64,000 bases of DNA from Inediibacterium massiliense. Its GTDB lineage: Bacteria > Bacillota > Clostridia > Peptostreptococcales > Thermotaleaceae. The position numbers were made by a program, and so were the translations under genes. A model generated the notes under the pieces. That model was given only the letters and a program-made list of their open reading frames with translations. It was not told the origin of the DNA and ran no database searches. The stretch spans positions 33,464 through 97,463 of the forward strand of contig NZ_LN876586.1 of the NCBI RefSeq assembly GCF_001282725.1, given 5' to 3'. Positions within the stretch are counted from its first letter, which is position 1; every line of letters starts with the position of its first letter. Of this stretch, positions 7,669 to 15,701 are shown piece by piece.

Positions 7669-9483
7669 TTGTTTAGTTATATAAAAAATCAAAAAGAACT
7701 TATTAAAATTTTTATTCTGGTTAATACTATTATTTTCTTTATATCTACATATACTTTTGCTGAAAGCATGCCCAATTTTATTCAGAAGCTTCCATCTGAT
7801 CCATGTTTTTTAAAACATCCAGGTAACATAGCAATAGATAATATAGGAAATATATATGTAACTGATGAAGTGAAAAATTGCGTACATAAATTAGATTCGA
7901 ATGGTAATCATATAGTATCTTGGGGGAATGAAGGAAGTTCTAATGGTCAGTTTGATTATCCTCAAGACATAGTCTTAGATAACATAGGTAATATCTATGT
8001 AGTAGACACTGGGAATGATCGTATCCAAAAGTTTAATACTGATGGAAAGTATATTACTTCTTGGGGGAATAAGGGTGACAAGGATGGACAATTTAACTCT
8101 CCATTTGGTATAGCAATAGATCATGCAGGCAATATTTATGTAGCTGATACTTATAACAATCGTATCCAAAAGTTCAATGCTGATGGCAAATATATTACTT
8201 CTTGGGGTAGCGAAAGAGATAAACCTGGACAATTTAATTTTCCACGAGGTATAGCAATAGATCATATAGGAAATATATATGTAGTTGATACAGGTAATCA
8301 TCGTATCCAAAAGTTTAATGCTGATGGCAAATACATTACTTCTTGGGGAGATAAAGGAGATAAGGCTGAGCAATTTGATGATCCATTTGCCATAGCAATA
8401 GATTATGTAGGAAATATATATATAGCTGATACGTATAACAATCGTATTCAAAAGTTTAATGCTGATGGCAAATACATTACTTCTTGGGGTAGCTTTGGTG
8501 ATAAACCTGGACAATTTAATTTTCCACGAAGTATAGCAATAGATCATGTAGGAAATATATATGTAACAGATACGTCTAAAGAAGTTATCCAAAAGTTTAA
8601 TTTTAATGGAACTTTTATCACCTATTTTGGAGATTCAGGTAACAAAAAAGGGCAATTTAAATATCCATCTGATATAACAGTAGACCACTTAGGGAATATG
8701 TATGTAGCTGATACATATAATCATCGTATCCAAAAGTTCAATGCTGATGGCAAATATATTACTTCTTGGGGTAGCGAAGGAGATAAACCTGGACAATTTA
8801 ATTTTCCACGAGGTATAGCAATAGATCATATAGGAAATATATATGTAGTTGATACAGGTAATCATCGTATTCAAAAGTTCGATACTGATGGTAAATATAT
8901 TACTACTTGGGGTAACGAAGGAGATAAAGCTGGGCAATTTAAATGCCCATATAGCATAGCAATAGATAGTAAAAGCAATATATATATAGCAGATCAGGAT
9001 AATGATCGCATTCAAAAGTTTAATTCTAATGGACAGTATATTACTTCTTGGGGCTGTGAGGGGTATGACAAAGGTGAATTTAAAAGTATTGTTGATATAG
9101 CAATAGATAGTGAAGATAATATATATGTAGTTGATTTATCAACGAAATATATCCAAAAGTTTAATGTTGATGGAAAGTATATCACTTCTTGGAAAATAAA
9201 TAAAAAAAATAAATTTACAAGTTCATACGGTATAGCAATAGATCATATAGGAAATATATATATATCAGACACATATAAAGAACAAATACAACAATTTAGT
9301 TCCAATGGAACTTTTATTACATATTGGGGCAGTGCAGGAAATAATGAGGGGCAATTCAACAGTCCTACTAGGATAATAGTAGATAGTAAAGGAAATATAT
9401 ATGTAGTGGATACAGGTAATCATCGTATACAATTTATGGATATGAAATTTCCAAGAACTAATCTCACTACCCTATCTAAATAA
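7669..9483 (+). CDS. secreted NHL-repeat beta-propeller protein (12 repeats)
   Basis: 604 residues, TTG start with GGGAGG eight bases upstream. An N-terminal signal peptide (hydrophobic residues about 10-30, ending TYTFA). The remainder is about twelve ~47-residue NHL units of the form IAIDHxGNIYVxDTxNxRIQKF followed by DGKYITSWG, enough for two six-bladed propellers. Units around 8206-8345 and 8755-8880 are almost identical in DNA, which indicates recent internal duplication. There is no catalytic domain, cell-wall anchor or transmembrane tail after the repeats. NHL propellers bind protein or RNA partners or, fused to other domains, glycans; the ligand here is unknown. The antisense frames over the repeats are artefacts of periodicity. 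Confidence 0.9.
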   Translation: MFSYIKNQKELIKIFILVNTIIFFISTYTFAESMPNFIQKLPSDPCFLKHPGNIAIDNIGNIYVTDEVKNCVHKLDSNGNHIVSWGNEGSSNGQFDYPQDIVLDNIGNIYVVDTGNDRIQKFNTDGKYITSWGNKGDKDGQFNSPFGIAIDHAGNIYVADTYNNRIQKFNADGKYITSWGSERDKPGQFNFPRGIAIDHIGNIYVVDTGNHRIQKFNADGKYITSWGDKGDKAEQFDDPFAIAIDYVGNIYIADTYNNRIQKFNADGKYITSWGSFGDKPGQFNFPRSIAIDHVGNIYVTDTSKEVIQKFNFNGTFITYFGDSGNKKGQFKYPSDITVDHLGNMYVADTYNHRIQKFNADGKYITSWGSEGDKPGQFNFPRGIAIDHIGNIYVVDTGNHRIQKFDTDGKYITTWGNEGDKAGQFKCPYSIAIDSKSNIYIADQDNDRIQKFNSNGQYITSWGCEGYDKGEFKSIVDIAIDSEDNIYVVDLSTKYIQKFNVDGKYITSWKINKKNKFTSSYGIAIDHIGNIYISDTYKEQIQQFSSNGTFITYWGSAGNNEGQFNSPTRIIVDSKGNIYVVDTGNHRIQFMDMKFPRTNLTTLSK

Positions 9484-9551
9484 AAAGGTTAATTAACTTT
9501 CTTAGGGAGTGTAAATCATTCTGTGTATTCTCTCTTTTTATAGCAAAGAAT

Positions 9552-9740
9552 ATCATCAGGGACGGTTAAGAACTTTTATCATCAGGGACGGTTAAGAACT
9601 TTTATTATTTATAAAATTCAAATGAAATGTTTTTAGGGGTTAGGTTAATGGGGTTTATAATGAAGAAAAAGCATTAACCTTCCCTAAGATTCTTACCTAA
9701 GATTCTATTAACCGTCCCTAAGATTCTAAGATTTCTAAGT
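9552..9740. repeat. CAGGGACGGTTAA repeat, copy D with duplicated ends
   Basis: The left terminal repeat and following bases (CATCAGGGACGGTTAAGAAC and on) occur twice in tandem, at 9555 and 9581, a 26-bp duplication. The right end has an imperfect AACCTTCCCTAAG, then TTAACCGTCCCTA at 9708-9720, with iterated CTAAGATT around both. A separate microhomology unit is thus copied at each end. Confidence 0.8.
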
Positions 9741-9783
9741 TATGATTTATAATGATATTAAATACTACTAAGGAGTTTAGCTT

Positions 9784-10113
9784 ATGAATAAAACAACAAG
9801 AAATATGCATTGTGTAGCTCTAATACTTGCGGTACTATCTGGAAGTCTATTTTTGATATACTCAATTATTTCTCTTTATCTAGATAAAAATATGATCAAT
9901 AGTATTCATGCCTTTTTAGCAGGTCTAATAATATTTTATGGAGTTTATATAGTGTTAAAAACGAAATCCTCTCCAAGTTATATGAGAAGAGTATCATTGT
10001 TATATTTTTTATGTGTTTTTTCTTTCAAGATTCCATTCGGACTAATAATTTTAATGATAATAATGATTTTATTAGCAAATAAATATAGAAACTTAATTAA
10101 GTTTCATAGATGA
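9784..10113 (+). CDS. small membrane protein, unknown function
   Basis: 109 residues with AAGGAG before ATG. About four hydrophobic helices (residues 10-32, 38-60, 72-82, 85-102) separated by short charged loops; no recognisable motif. It sits alone just after repeat copy D. A weak inverted repeat (AACAACC...GGTGGTT, 10168-10205) downstream may be its terminator. Confidence 0.65.
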   Translation: MNKTTRNMHCVALILAVLSGSLFLIYSIISLYLDKNMINSIHAFLAGLIIFYGVYIVLKTKSSPSYMRRVSLLYFLCVFSFKIPFGLIILMIIMILLANKYRNLIKFHR

Positions 10114-10428
10114 TTTACAACTTAATTAACGCAATACAATGATAATTCTGTTGTGTTCATAAAAACAACCTAAAATATTGAAATTATAATCTTACAAGGT
10201 GGTTTTTATAATTTTCTTTTTATGTGTTATTTTTTTAATGCAACATATTACATAGTATATTTGTCATATGTTGATTTTGAAGTGAATGTATCATATAGTT
10301 GAACAATAGTAGAATCATCAAAAAAGAACCTTCTCTGACAGGTGTATTGGTATACTACCATTCAATCAAAGAAAGTTCTTTTTAAAATTTTTCAAATATA
10401 AATTTATATAAAAGGGATGGAATTATGT
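10114..10428. other. 315-bp intergenic region between convergent small genes
   Basis: It holds the weak hairpin mentioned for the upstream gene and the second copy of the 65-bp hairpin repeat (10319-10385). Nothing else is recognised. Confidence 0.5.
10319..10385. repeat. ~65-bp hairpin repeat, copy 2 (inverted)
   Basis: AAAAAAGAACCTT...AAAGTTCTTTTT with an inner TGGTATACTACCA stem. Its reverse complement aligns along its length with 1725-1790. It also lies in a position suited to terminating both convergent neighbours. Confidence 0.65.
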
Positions 10429-10620
10429 TTATCTATTTCTTAATATTTTTAATTCTTCTAAAGACATGTCATCTAAGTGCCTTGCCATATGAGAAAATTC
10501 TCTACGACTCATGAATCCTTTTTCAATCAAAATTTCTATAATAGTAGCAATAGCTAAAGTGTTTCTATAATCGATTTCTTTTAAATCACCAATTTGTGCA
10601 TATAAATCAATATCATACAT
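10429..10620 (-). CDS. 63-residue hypothetical protein
   Basis: Hydrophilic, helical, charged; the C-terminal half (MSRREFSHMARHLDDMSLEELK) has the look of a small helical regulator or adaptor. AAGGGGGG lies upstream of ATG. No family recognised and no membrane segment. Confidence 0.65.
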   Translation of the reverse strand: MYDIDLYAQIGDLKEIDYRNTLAIATIIEILIEKGFMSRREFSHMARHLDDMSLEELKILRNR

Positions 10621-10767
10621 ATTGTTACCCCCCTTGGATATTCTATAATGATTATTATTAACTAAATTTAAAACAAATATACATGATGGAGAAAAATTGT
10701 ATATGGGTCACATAAATGAATTTTATACATAATATAAAATAGGTCTATTTCTTTAGGAGGAGGGGCT

Positions 10768-11262
10768 ATGCAAAAGGAATATGAGATTACTACAGGAACT
10801 TATTGTGTAAAGATTATAAAGTATTTGTTTCAAGGTTTGTTTGCTTATCTACAAAGAAATGATCAAAAGCTTGAAAGAATATATTATGAAATGATGGATT
10901 TACATATGGATTATATAGAAAAATACTATGAGGATGAAGAAAAAGAAGAAAAATTAAAAGAAAGTATTGAGGAAATCATAAGTATAGTTTCTATAGTAGA
11001 TGGGAAAGATTTATTAAAAGTAGGAGATGAAGAATATATAGGATTAAAATTAAGAGAAAATATTATACATGATTTGTATATAGAACTTTGGCTTATAGAA
11101 AAAGAATTATATTTATATATATTTAAAGGAAAAGAAAGAAAAGAAGAGATTATTCCATTTTGTATCAATGATCCTTACTTAATTCGATTAGACCAAGTAT
11201 ACGAAGCTTTGAGAGAGAAAAGAATTCCTGGACTTTTATCTTTTGTGAGTGAAAAAGGTTAG
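10768..11262 (+). CDS. hypothetical cytoplasmic protein
   Basis: 164 residues preceded by AGGAGGAGGGG, the strongest ribosome-binding site nearby. Very acidic and charged in the middle (EDEEKEEKLKE), predicted helical, with no signal peptide or membrane helix. I do not recognise the family. It ends about 20 bp before the serS promoter and is therefore separate from serS. It may be an unrecognised spore-related or regulatory protein; nothing in the sequence decides. Confidence 0.7.
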   Translation: MQKEYEITTGTYCVKIIKYLFQGLFAYLQRNDQKLERIYYEMMDLHMDYIEKYYEDEEKEEKLKESIEEIISIVSIVDGKDLLKVGDEEYIGLKLRENIIHDLYIELWLIEKELYLYIFKGKERKEEIIPFCINDPYLIRLDQVYEALREKRIPGLLSFVSEKG

Positions 11263-11281
11263 GTATAAAAAGATAAACATA

Positions 11282-11310
11282 TTGAAATGATATATATAAT
11301 ATGTTAAAAT
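11282..11310 (+). promoter_or_regulatory. sigma-A promoter of serS
   Basis: TTGAAA, 17-bp spacer, TAAAAT. It directly precedes the T-box leader. Confidence 0.6.
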
Positions 11311-11334
11311 ATCTTAAACATGAGGAAAGACAAT

Positions 11335-11562
11335 GATGGGAAATAGTAAATGATATAGTTTCTTTAGAGAGTCGGTGGAAGGTGCAAACCGATGAAGCTT
11401 ATGATTGAATCCATCCCTGAGTTACAAACTGAACTAAAAGTAGGTTTTGTCGGGTGCGACCGTTATATCGCTAGAAGGTGGACTGAAATATTCAGCCAAC
11501 AAGGGTGGCAACGCGGAAGAGTAACCTTTCGTCCCTATTTTTAGGGATGAAAGGTTTTTTTA
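11335..11562 (+). ncRNA. T-box riboswitch (serine) upstream of serS
   Basis: All T-box parts are in order: AGAGAG stem I entry (near 11366), a specifier region reading GAA-TCC-ATC (TCC = Ser), the T-box AGGGTGGCAACGCGG at 11502-11516, and an intrinsic terminator AACCTTTCGTCCCTA...AAAGGTTTTTTT (11523-11562). Uncharged tRNA-Ser would stabilise the antiterminator and raise serS expression. Confidence 0.92.
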
Positions 11563-11594
11563 TATTTTTTTATAAAGCAGAAGGAGGAAGGAAA

Positions 11595-12872
11595 ATGTTA
11601 GATATTAAAAGACTAAGAACGAATCTAGCTGAAGTAAAGGAATTAGTAGAAAGACGTGGACACGGAGATTATGGAATTCATACAGTGGTAGAATTAGATG
11701 AAAAAAGAAGAGGAATTCTCCAAGAAGTAGAGCAAATGAAAAATAGACAAAATACAGTTTCAAAAGAAATTCCAAAGCTTAAAAAAGAGGGTAAGGATGC
11801 AACATCAGTTTTAGAAGAAATGAAAGGGTTATCTAATAAGATAAAAGAATTAGATGAAGAAGTAAAAAATATAGAAGCACAAATAAAAGATATTCTTCTA
11901 GGTATTCCAAATACACCACATCCAAGTGTTCCTGTAGGAGATAGTGATGCAGATAATTTAGAAGTAAAAAAATGGGGAGAGCCTACAAAATTTGATTTTG
12001 AACATAAAGCCCATTGGGATATTGGTACTGATTTAGGAATATTAGATTTTGAAACAGCAGCCAAAATTACAGGTACAAGATTTACTGTATACAAAGGATC
12101 AGGAGCTAGATTAGAAAGAGCGGTTGTAAACTTTATGCTTGATCTTCATACAACAGAGCATGGATTTACAGAAATACTACCACCATTTATGGTGAATAGA
12201 GATAGTATGACAGGAACTGGACAGCTTCCAAAATTTGAAGACGATATGTTCCATATTCCAAGCAAGGACTTTTTCTTGATTCCAACAGCAGAAGTTCCTG
12301 TGACAAATCTTTATATGAATGATATTTTAGATGGCGCTAAACTTCCTATTTATCATACCGCTTATACACCTTGTTTTAGAAAAGAAGCAGGTTCAGCAGG
12401 AAGGGATACAAGAGGTTTGATTAGACAACATCAATTTAATAAAGTAGAGCTTGTGAAATTTGTAAATCCAGAAGAATCTTATCAAGAATTAGAAGCATTG
12501 CTTTTGGCAGCAGAAGAAATACTAAAAAGGTTAAATATTCCTTATAGAGTCGTTAAACTTTGTACAGGAGATTTGGGATTTAGTTCTGCTTGTACTTATG
12601 ATATTGAAGTATGGATGCCAAGCTATGGAAGATATTTAGAAATTTCTTCTTGTAGCAACTTTGAAGATTTTCAGGCAAGACGTGCTAATATAAGATTTAG
12701 ACCAGAGGGAAAAGGAAAAGTTGAATATGTGCATACATTAAATGGATCAGGACTTGCAGTCGGAAGAACAGTAGCTGCTATTTTAGAAAATTATCAACAA
12801 GAAGATGGATCTGTAATCATTCCAGATGCATTAAGAGGATATATGGGTGGCTTAGAAAGAATTACAAAATAA
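11595..12872 (+). CDS. serS: seryl-tRNA synthetase
   Basis: 425 residues, the usual length. The N-terminal coiled-coil arm that holds tRNA spans residues about 30-105 (dense K/E heptads). The class II catalytic core has motif 2 around [15 protein letters not shown] and motif 3 [18 protein letters not shown] near the C-terminus. It charges tRNA-Ser with serine in the cytoplasm. ATG at 11595 follows AGGAGG; longer in-frame versions run into the T-box terminator and are not credible. Controlled by the preceding serine T-box. Confidence 0.97.
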   Translation: MLDIKRLRTNLAEVKELVERRGHGDYGIHTVVELDEKRRGILQEVEQMKNRQNTVSKEIPKLKKEGKDATSVLEEMKGLSNKIKELDEEVKNIEAQIKDILLGIPNTPHPSVPVGDSDADNLEVKKWGEPTKFDFEHKAHWDIGTDLGILDFETAAKITGTRFTVYKGSGARLERAVVNFMLDLHTTEHGFTEILPPFMVNRDSMTGTGQLPKFEDDMFHIPSKDFFLIPTAEVPVTNLYMNDILDGAKLPIYHTAYTPCFRKEAGSAGRDTRGLIRQHQFNKVELVKFVNPEESYQELEALLLAAEEILKRLNIPYRVVKLCTGDLGFSSACTYDIEVWMPSYGRYLEISSCSNFEDFQARRANIRFRPEGKGKVEYVHTLNGSGLAVGRTVAAILENYQQEDGSVIIPDALRGYMGGLERITK

Positions 12873-12898
12873 GAAGGCCTATAGCCTTCTTATTTTGT
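12872..12898 (+). terminator. serS terminator
   Basis: AAGAAGGC / GCCTTCTT with a five-base loop followed by ATTTTG. Confidence 0.75.
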
Positions 12899-12998
12899 AT
12901 ACAAAAACTGTCTTGACTTGTCGCAATTTTCATGAGACGATAAATTAAGAAAATATTTACAATAATGAGACAGACAGAAAAATAAGGAGGAAATAGGA

Positions 12999-13922
12999 AT
13001 GAGTGAAAGGGTAAAAGGAATAAGCAAAAAACAAAGTTTATTGGCAGATGTTTCTTTACTTTTAGTAGCGATTATTTGGGGTGGCGGATTTATTTTTATG
13101 AAGGATAGTCTAGACATTCTAAAGCCTTTTTATATGAATGGAATTCGATTTACATTAGCTTTTGTCACATTAGCCATTATATTTTGGAAAAGATTTATTA
13201 AGATTACTAAAAAGGATTTTATCTCTGGAACTATTGTAGGAATTTTTTTGTTTTTAGCATTTATTATCCAAACAATAGGATTACAATATACAACTGCTAG
13301 TAAATCTGCATTTTTAACAGGAACCAATGTGGTAATCGTTCCATTTTTAGTGTGGGGAATCACTAGAAAAAGACCAGATGGGTACAATATGATAGGTGCA
13401 TTTTTGACAGCTATAGGAATCGGACTTTTAACTCTTCAGGGAAGCTTACATATTGGAATAGGAGATAGTCTCACATTATTATGTGCAGTATTATTTGCAG
13501 CTCATATTACTTCTGTAGGTCATTTTGCAGAGGATATGGATCCTATTGCACTTGCTACAATTCAAATAGGAGTTACAGGAGTATTGAGTTTAATAGGAGC
13601 TTTTATGTTTGAACCTGCTCCTGTATTTGAAGGAAATCTTAAAGATATAGGAATTGCAATTGGTTATATGACTTTTGTATCGACTATGGGTGCATTACTC
13701 ATTCAGAATGTTGCACAAAAGTATACCGTTTCTACTCATGCAGCTATTATTTTATCTTTAGAATCTGTATTTGGAACTATATTTGGAGTACTTCTTTTAG
13801 GAGATTTGTTAACTTCTAAGATGATTTTAGGATGTTTCCTAATTTTCTGCGCCATTATTATTACGGAGACGAAATTAAGTTTTTTATTTCCTGATAAAAA
13901 AGAAAAAAATAATATGAGGTAA
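12999..13922 (+). CDS. EamA/DMT-family permease
   Basis: 307 residues with ten hydrophobic segments in two five-helix repeats, starting LLVAIIWGGGFIFMKDSLD, the typical EamA N-terminal signature. The second repeat ends with SLESVFGTIFGVLLLGD. Such transporters export or exchange small metabolites, amino acids for example; the substrate cannot be read from sequence. AAGGAGG lies upstream of ATG. The gene is followed by an internally deleted copy of the palindromic mobile repeat. Confidence 0.88.
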   Translation: MSERVKGISKKQSLLADVSLLLVAIIWGGGFIFMKDSLDILKPFYMNGIRFTLAFVTLAIIFWKRFIKITKKDFISGTIVGIFLFLAFIIQTIGLQYTTASKSAFLTGTNVVIVPFLVWGITRKRPDGYNMIGAFLTAIGIGLLTLQGSLHIGIGDSLTLLCAVLFAAHITSVGHFAEDMDPIALATIQIGVTGVLSLIGAFMFEPAPVFEGNLKDIGIAIGYMTFVSTMGALLIQNVAQKYTVSTHAAIILSLESVFGTIFGVLLLGDLLTSKMILGCFLIFCAIIITETKLSFLFPDKKEKNNMR

Positions 13923-13934
13923 TGAGTTTTATAA

Positions 13935-14032
13935 TAGCTTTACCTAGCTGCTTGTAGGCAAAGTCATAAAAAACGTCACTAAATTTTCAAGTTTGGAAAA
14001 TATAGTTTATCTTCAGTCTGTAGCTTTACCTA
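13935..14032. mobile_element. palindromic repeat, copy 2 (internally deleted) with 12-bp direct repeats
   Basis: The 74-bp core (13947-14020) keeps only the outer ends of the ~205-bp element, TGTAGGCAAAGTCATAA...AAATTTTCAAGTTTGGAAAA at the left and TATAGTTTATCTTCAGTCTG at the right, joined at AAAATATA, a sequence found at both breakpoints of full copies. It is bracketed by perfect 12-bp direct repeats TAGCTTTACCTA (13935-13946 and 14021-14032), the mark of insertion into a single-copy target. Confidence 0.85.
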
Positions 14033-14075
14033 AAAGGTGAAGCTATTATCTTATGGAATAAAAGGAGGAAAATTT

Positions 14076-15134
14076 ATGAAAAAATACAATATTGCAGTGA
14101 TACCAGGAGATGGAATTGGGATTGAAGTGATGAAGGAAGGAATTAAGGTTTTAAACTTCTTGGAGAATATAGAGTTTACTTTTGATTGGTATGATTGGGG
14201 ATGCGAATATTATTTAAAACATGGAAAGATGATGGACGATGATGGATTGGAAAAATTAAAAAAGTATGATGCAATTTTGCTTGGAGCTGTAGGATTTCCA
14301 GGAGTTGAAGATCATATATCCTTGAGAGGCCTTCTTCTAAAGATTAGACAAGGATTTAATCAATATATCAATCTAAGACCCGTTAGACTTTTAGATGAAA
14401 GAGATTGCCCTCTTAAAAATAAAGATGTTCAAGATATTGATATGATATTTGTAAGAGAAAATACAGAAGGGGAATATGCAGGAGTAGGAGGAATACAAAG
14501 AGAAGGAACAGATGATGAAGTAGCTATTCAAACTAGTATTTTTACCAAAAGAAACACAAAAAAAGTAATGAAATATGCATTTGAATTAGCTAAAAAAAGA
14601 AATAAATTTAATAAAGTAACAAGTGTAACAAAATCTAATGCACTCAATTATAGTATGGTTTTTTGGGATAAAGTTTTTGAAGAAACAGCAAAAGAGTATG
14701 AAAGGATACAAAAAGAATCTTTTCATGTGGATGCTACAGCCATGTATATGTTACAAAAGCCAGAAACTTTTGATGTGATTGTTACTTCTAATCTTTTTGG
14801 AGATATTTTGACAGATCTAGGAGCTTCCTTACAAGGTGGATTGGGTTTTGCAGCAGGAGCCAATATCAATCCAGAAAGAGAATATCCATCTATGTTTGAA
14901 CCAGTACATGGATCAGCTCCTGAGATTGCAGGAAAAGGACTTGCAAATCCTATTGCTATGATTTGGTCTGTAAAAATGATGCTTGATTTTTTAGGACATG
15001 AGGATTTAGGAGATCAAGTGATGAAAGGAATTGAGAGAGCCTTAGAAGATAGAGAGAAACTTACTCCAGATTTAGGAGGAAAGGGTACTACATCACAAAC
15101 AGGAGATATCATATGTGAATATATGAAAAAGTAA
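14076..15134 (+). CDS. tartrate dehydrogenase / D-malate dehydrogenase (decarboxylating)
   Basis: 352 residues of the isocitrate/isopropylmalate dehydrogenase superfamily. IPGDGIGIEVM at the N-terminus, LLGAVGFPGVEDHISLRGLL (diagnostic of the tartrate/D-malate branch), substrate arginines in RQGFNQYINLRPVR, metal-binding aspartates in LTSNLFGDILTDLGA-type context, and EPVHGSAPEIAGKG for NAD binding. It would oxidise D-malate or tartrate to pyruvate or related products with NAD. ATG at 14076 follows AAAGGAGG. LeuB is less likely because the 60-80 region is of the TDH type. Relevant neighbour: HutP follows on its own promoter. Confidence 0.85.
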   Translation: MKKYNIAVIPGDGIGIEVMKEGIKVLNFLENIEFTFDWYDWGCEYYLKHGKMMDDDGLEKLKKYDAILLGAVGFPGVEDHISLRGLLLKIRQGFNQYINLRPVRLLDERDCPLKNKDVQDIDMIFVRENTEGEYAGVGGIQREGTDDEVAIQTSIFTKRNTKKVMKYAFELAKKRNKFNKVTSVTKSNALNYSMVFWDKVFEETAKEYERIQKESFHVDATAMYMLQKPETFDVIVTSNLFGDILTDLGASLQGGLGFAAGANINPEREYPSMFEPVHGSAPEIAGKGLANPIAMIWSVKMMLDFLGHEDLGDQVMKGIERALEDREKLTPDLGGKGTTSQTGDIICEYMKK

Positions 15135-15166
15135 GATCTAAATTGTAGTGTATTCATGATTTTATG

Positions 15167-15195
15167 TTTACGTAAGTTTTATAGACAGATATAAT
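15167..15195 (+). promoter_or_regulatory. sigma-A promoter of the hutP-like gene
   Basis: TTTACG, 17-bp spacer, perfect TATAAT. Confidence 0.65.
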
Positions 15196-15238
15196 AAATA
15201 TAAAGGAATTCTTTAAAGGGTCATTTGGAGGTGAAAAT

Positions 15239-15661
15239 ATGAAATTTGATAGTATTGATGTAGCGAGAGCATCTGTTGAGATTGCTATTTCTTCTTCAAG
15301 AGCCATAGAAGAAGAACAAATACAAAAGTTAAAGGAAAAAGGAATAAAGGGTGCAGCTGTAGATATAGGAGGAAATTTAATTCAATCTATTCCTAAGATT
15401 ATTGAAAGAGCCATTATTGCATCCAGAAAAACAGGAGTCATAAAAGAATCTCATGTTTATGATGGAGCTGTAGCAGGAGCAGCAAGAGAGGCCATTATGC
15501 AAGTGGCTATGAAGGCAAATGGATTGAATGTAGGAGGAAAGATCGGAATTGCCAGAAGTGGAGAACATTTAAGTGTATGTATTTTTATGAGTATAGGACT
15601 ACTTCATTTAAATGAAGTAGTGATGGGACTTGCCCATCGTTCTGTTCCAGATCATATATAA
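15239..15661 (+). CDS. hutP: HutP family RNA-binding antiterminator
   Basis: 140 residues. The family core is present: KGIKGAAVDIGGN, IPKIIERAIIASRKTGV, GAVAGAAREAIMQV, GGKIGIARSGEHLSVC, and the histidine/metal-binding stretch HLNEVVMGLAHRSVP. In Bacillus, HutP bound to L-histidine and Mg2+ binds hut mRNA and prevents termination. No hut genes are near, so the target lies elsewhere or differs. GGAGG precedes ATG. Own promoter and shared terminator indicate a monocistronic gene. Family assignment is firm; target is unknown. Confidence 0.88.
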   Translation: MKFDSIDVARASVEIAISSSRAIEEEQIQKLKEKGIKGAAVDIGGNLIQSIPKIIERAIIASRKTGVIKESHVYDGAVAGAAREAIMQVAMKANGLNVGGKIGIARSGEHLSVCIFMSIGLLHLNEVVMGLAHRSVPDHI

Positions 15662-15665
15662 AAAT

Positions 15666-15699
15666 CAAACCTCTATCTTATGAAAGATAGAGGTTTTGC
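15666..15699. terminator. bidirectional terminator between hutP and the antiporter gene
   Basis: AAACCTCTATCTT / AAAGATAGAGGTTT with an ATG loop and T-rich flanks on both strands, placed between two convergent stop codons. Confidence 0.85.
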
Positions 15700-15701
15700 T
15701 A

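Noticed and set aside
7975..9015. Long antisense frames across the NHL-repeat gene
   Set aside because: They mirror the 141-bp repeat period, are monotonous (ISYIYISYMIYCYTSWK-like), and lack ribosome-binding sites.
11505..11594. N-terminal extension of SerS ([10 protein letters not shown]...)
   Set aside because: It is the translated T-box and terminator; ATG 11595 has a proper ribosome-binding site and gives the normal protein length.
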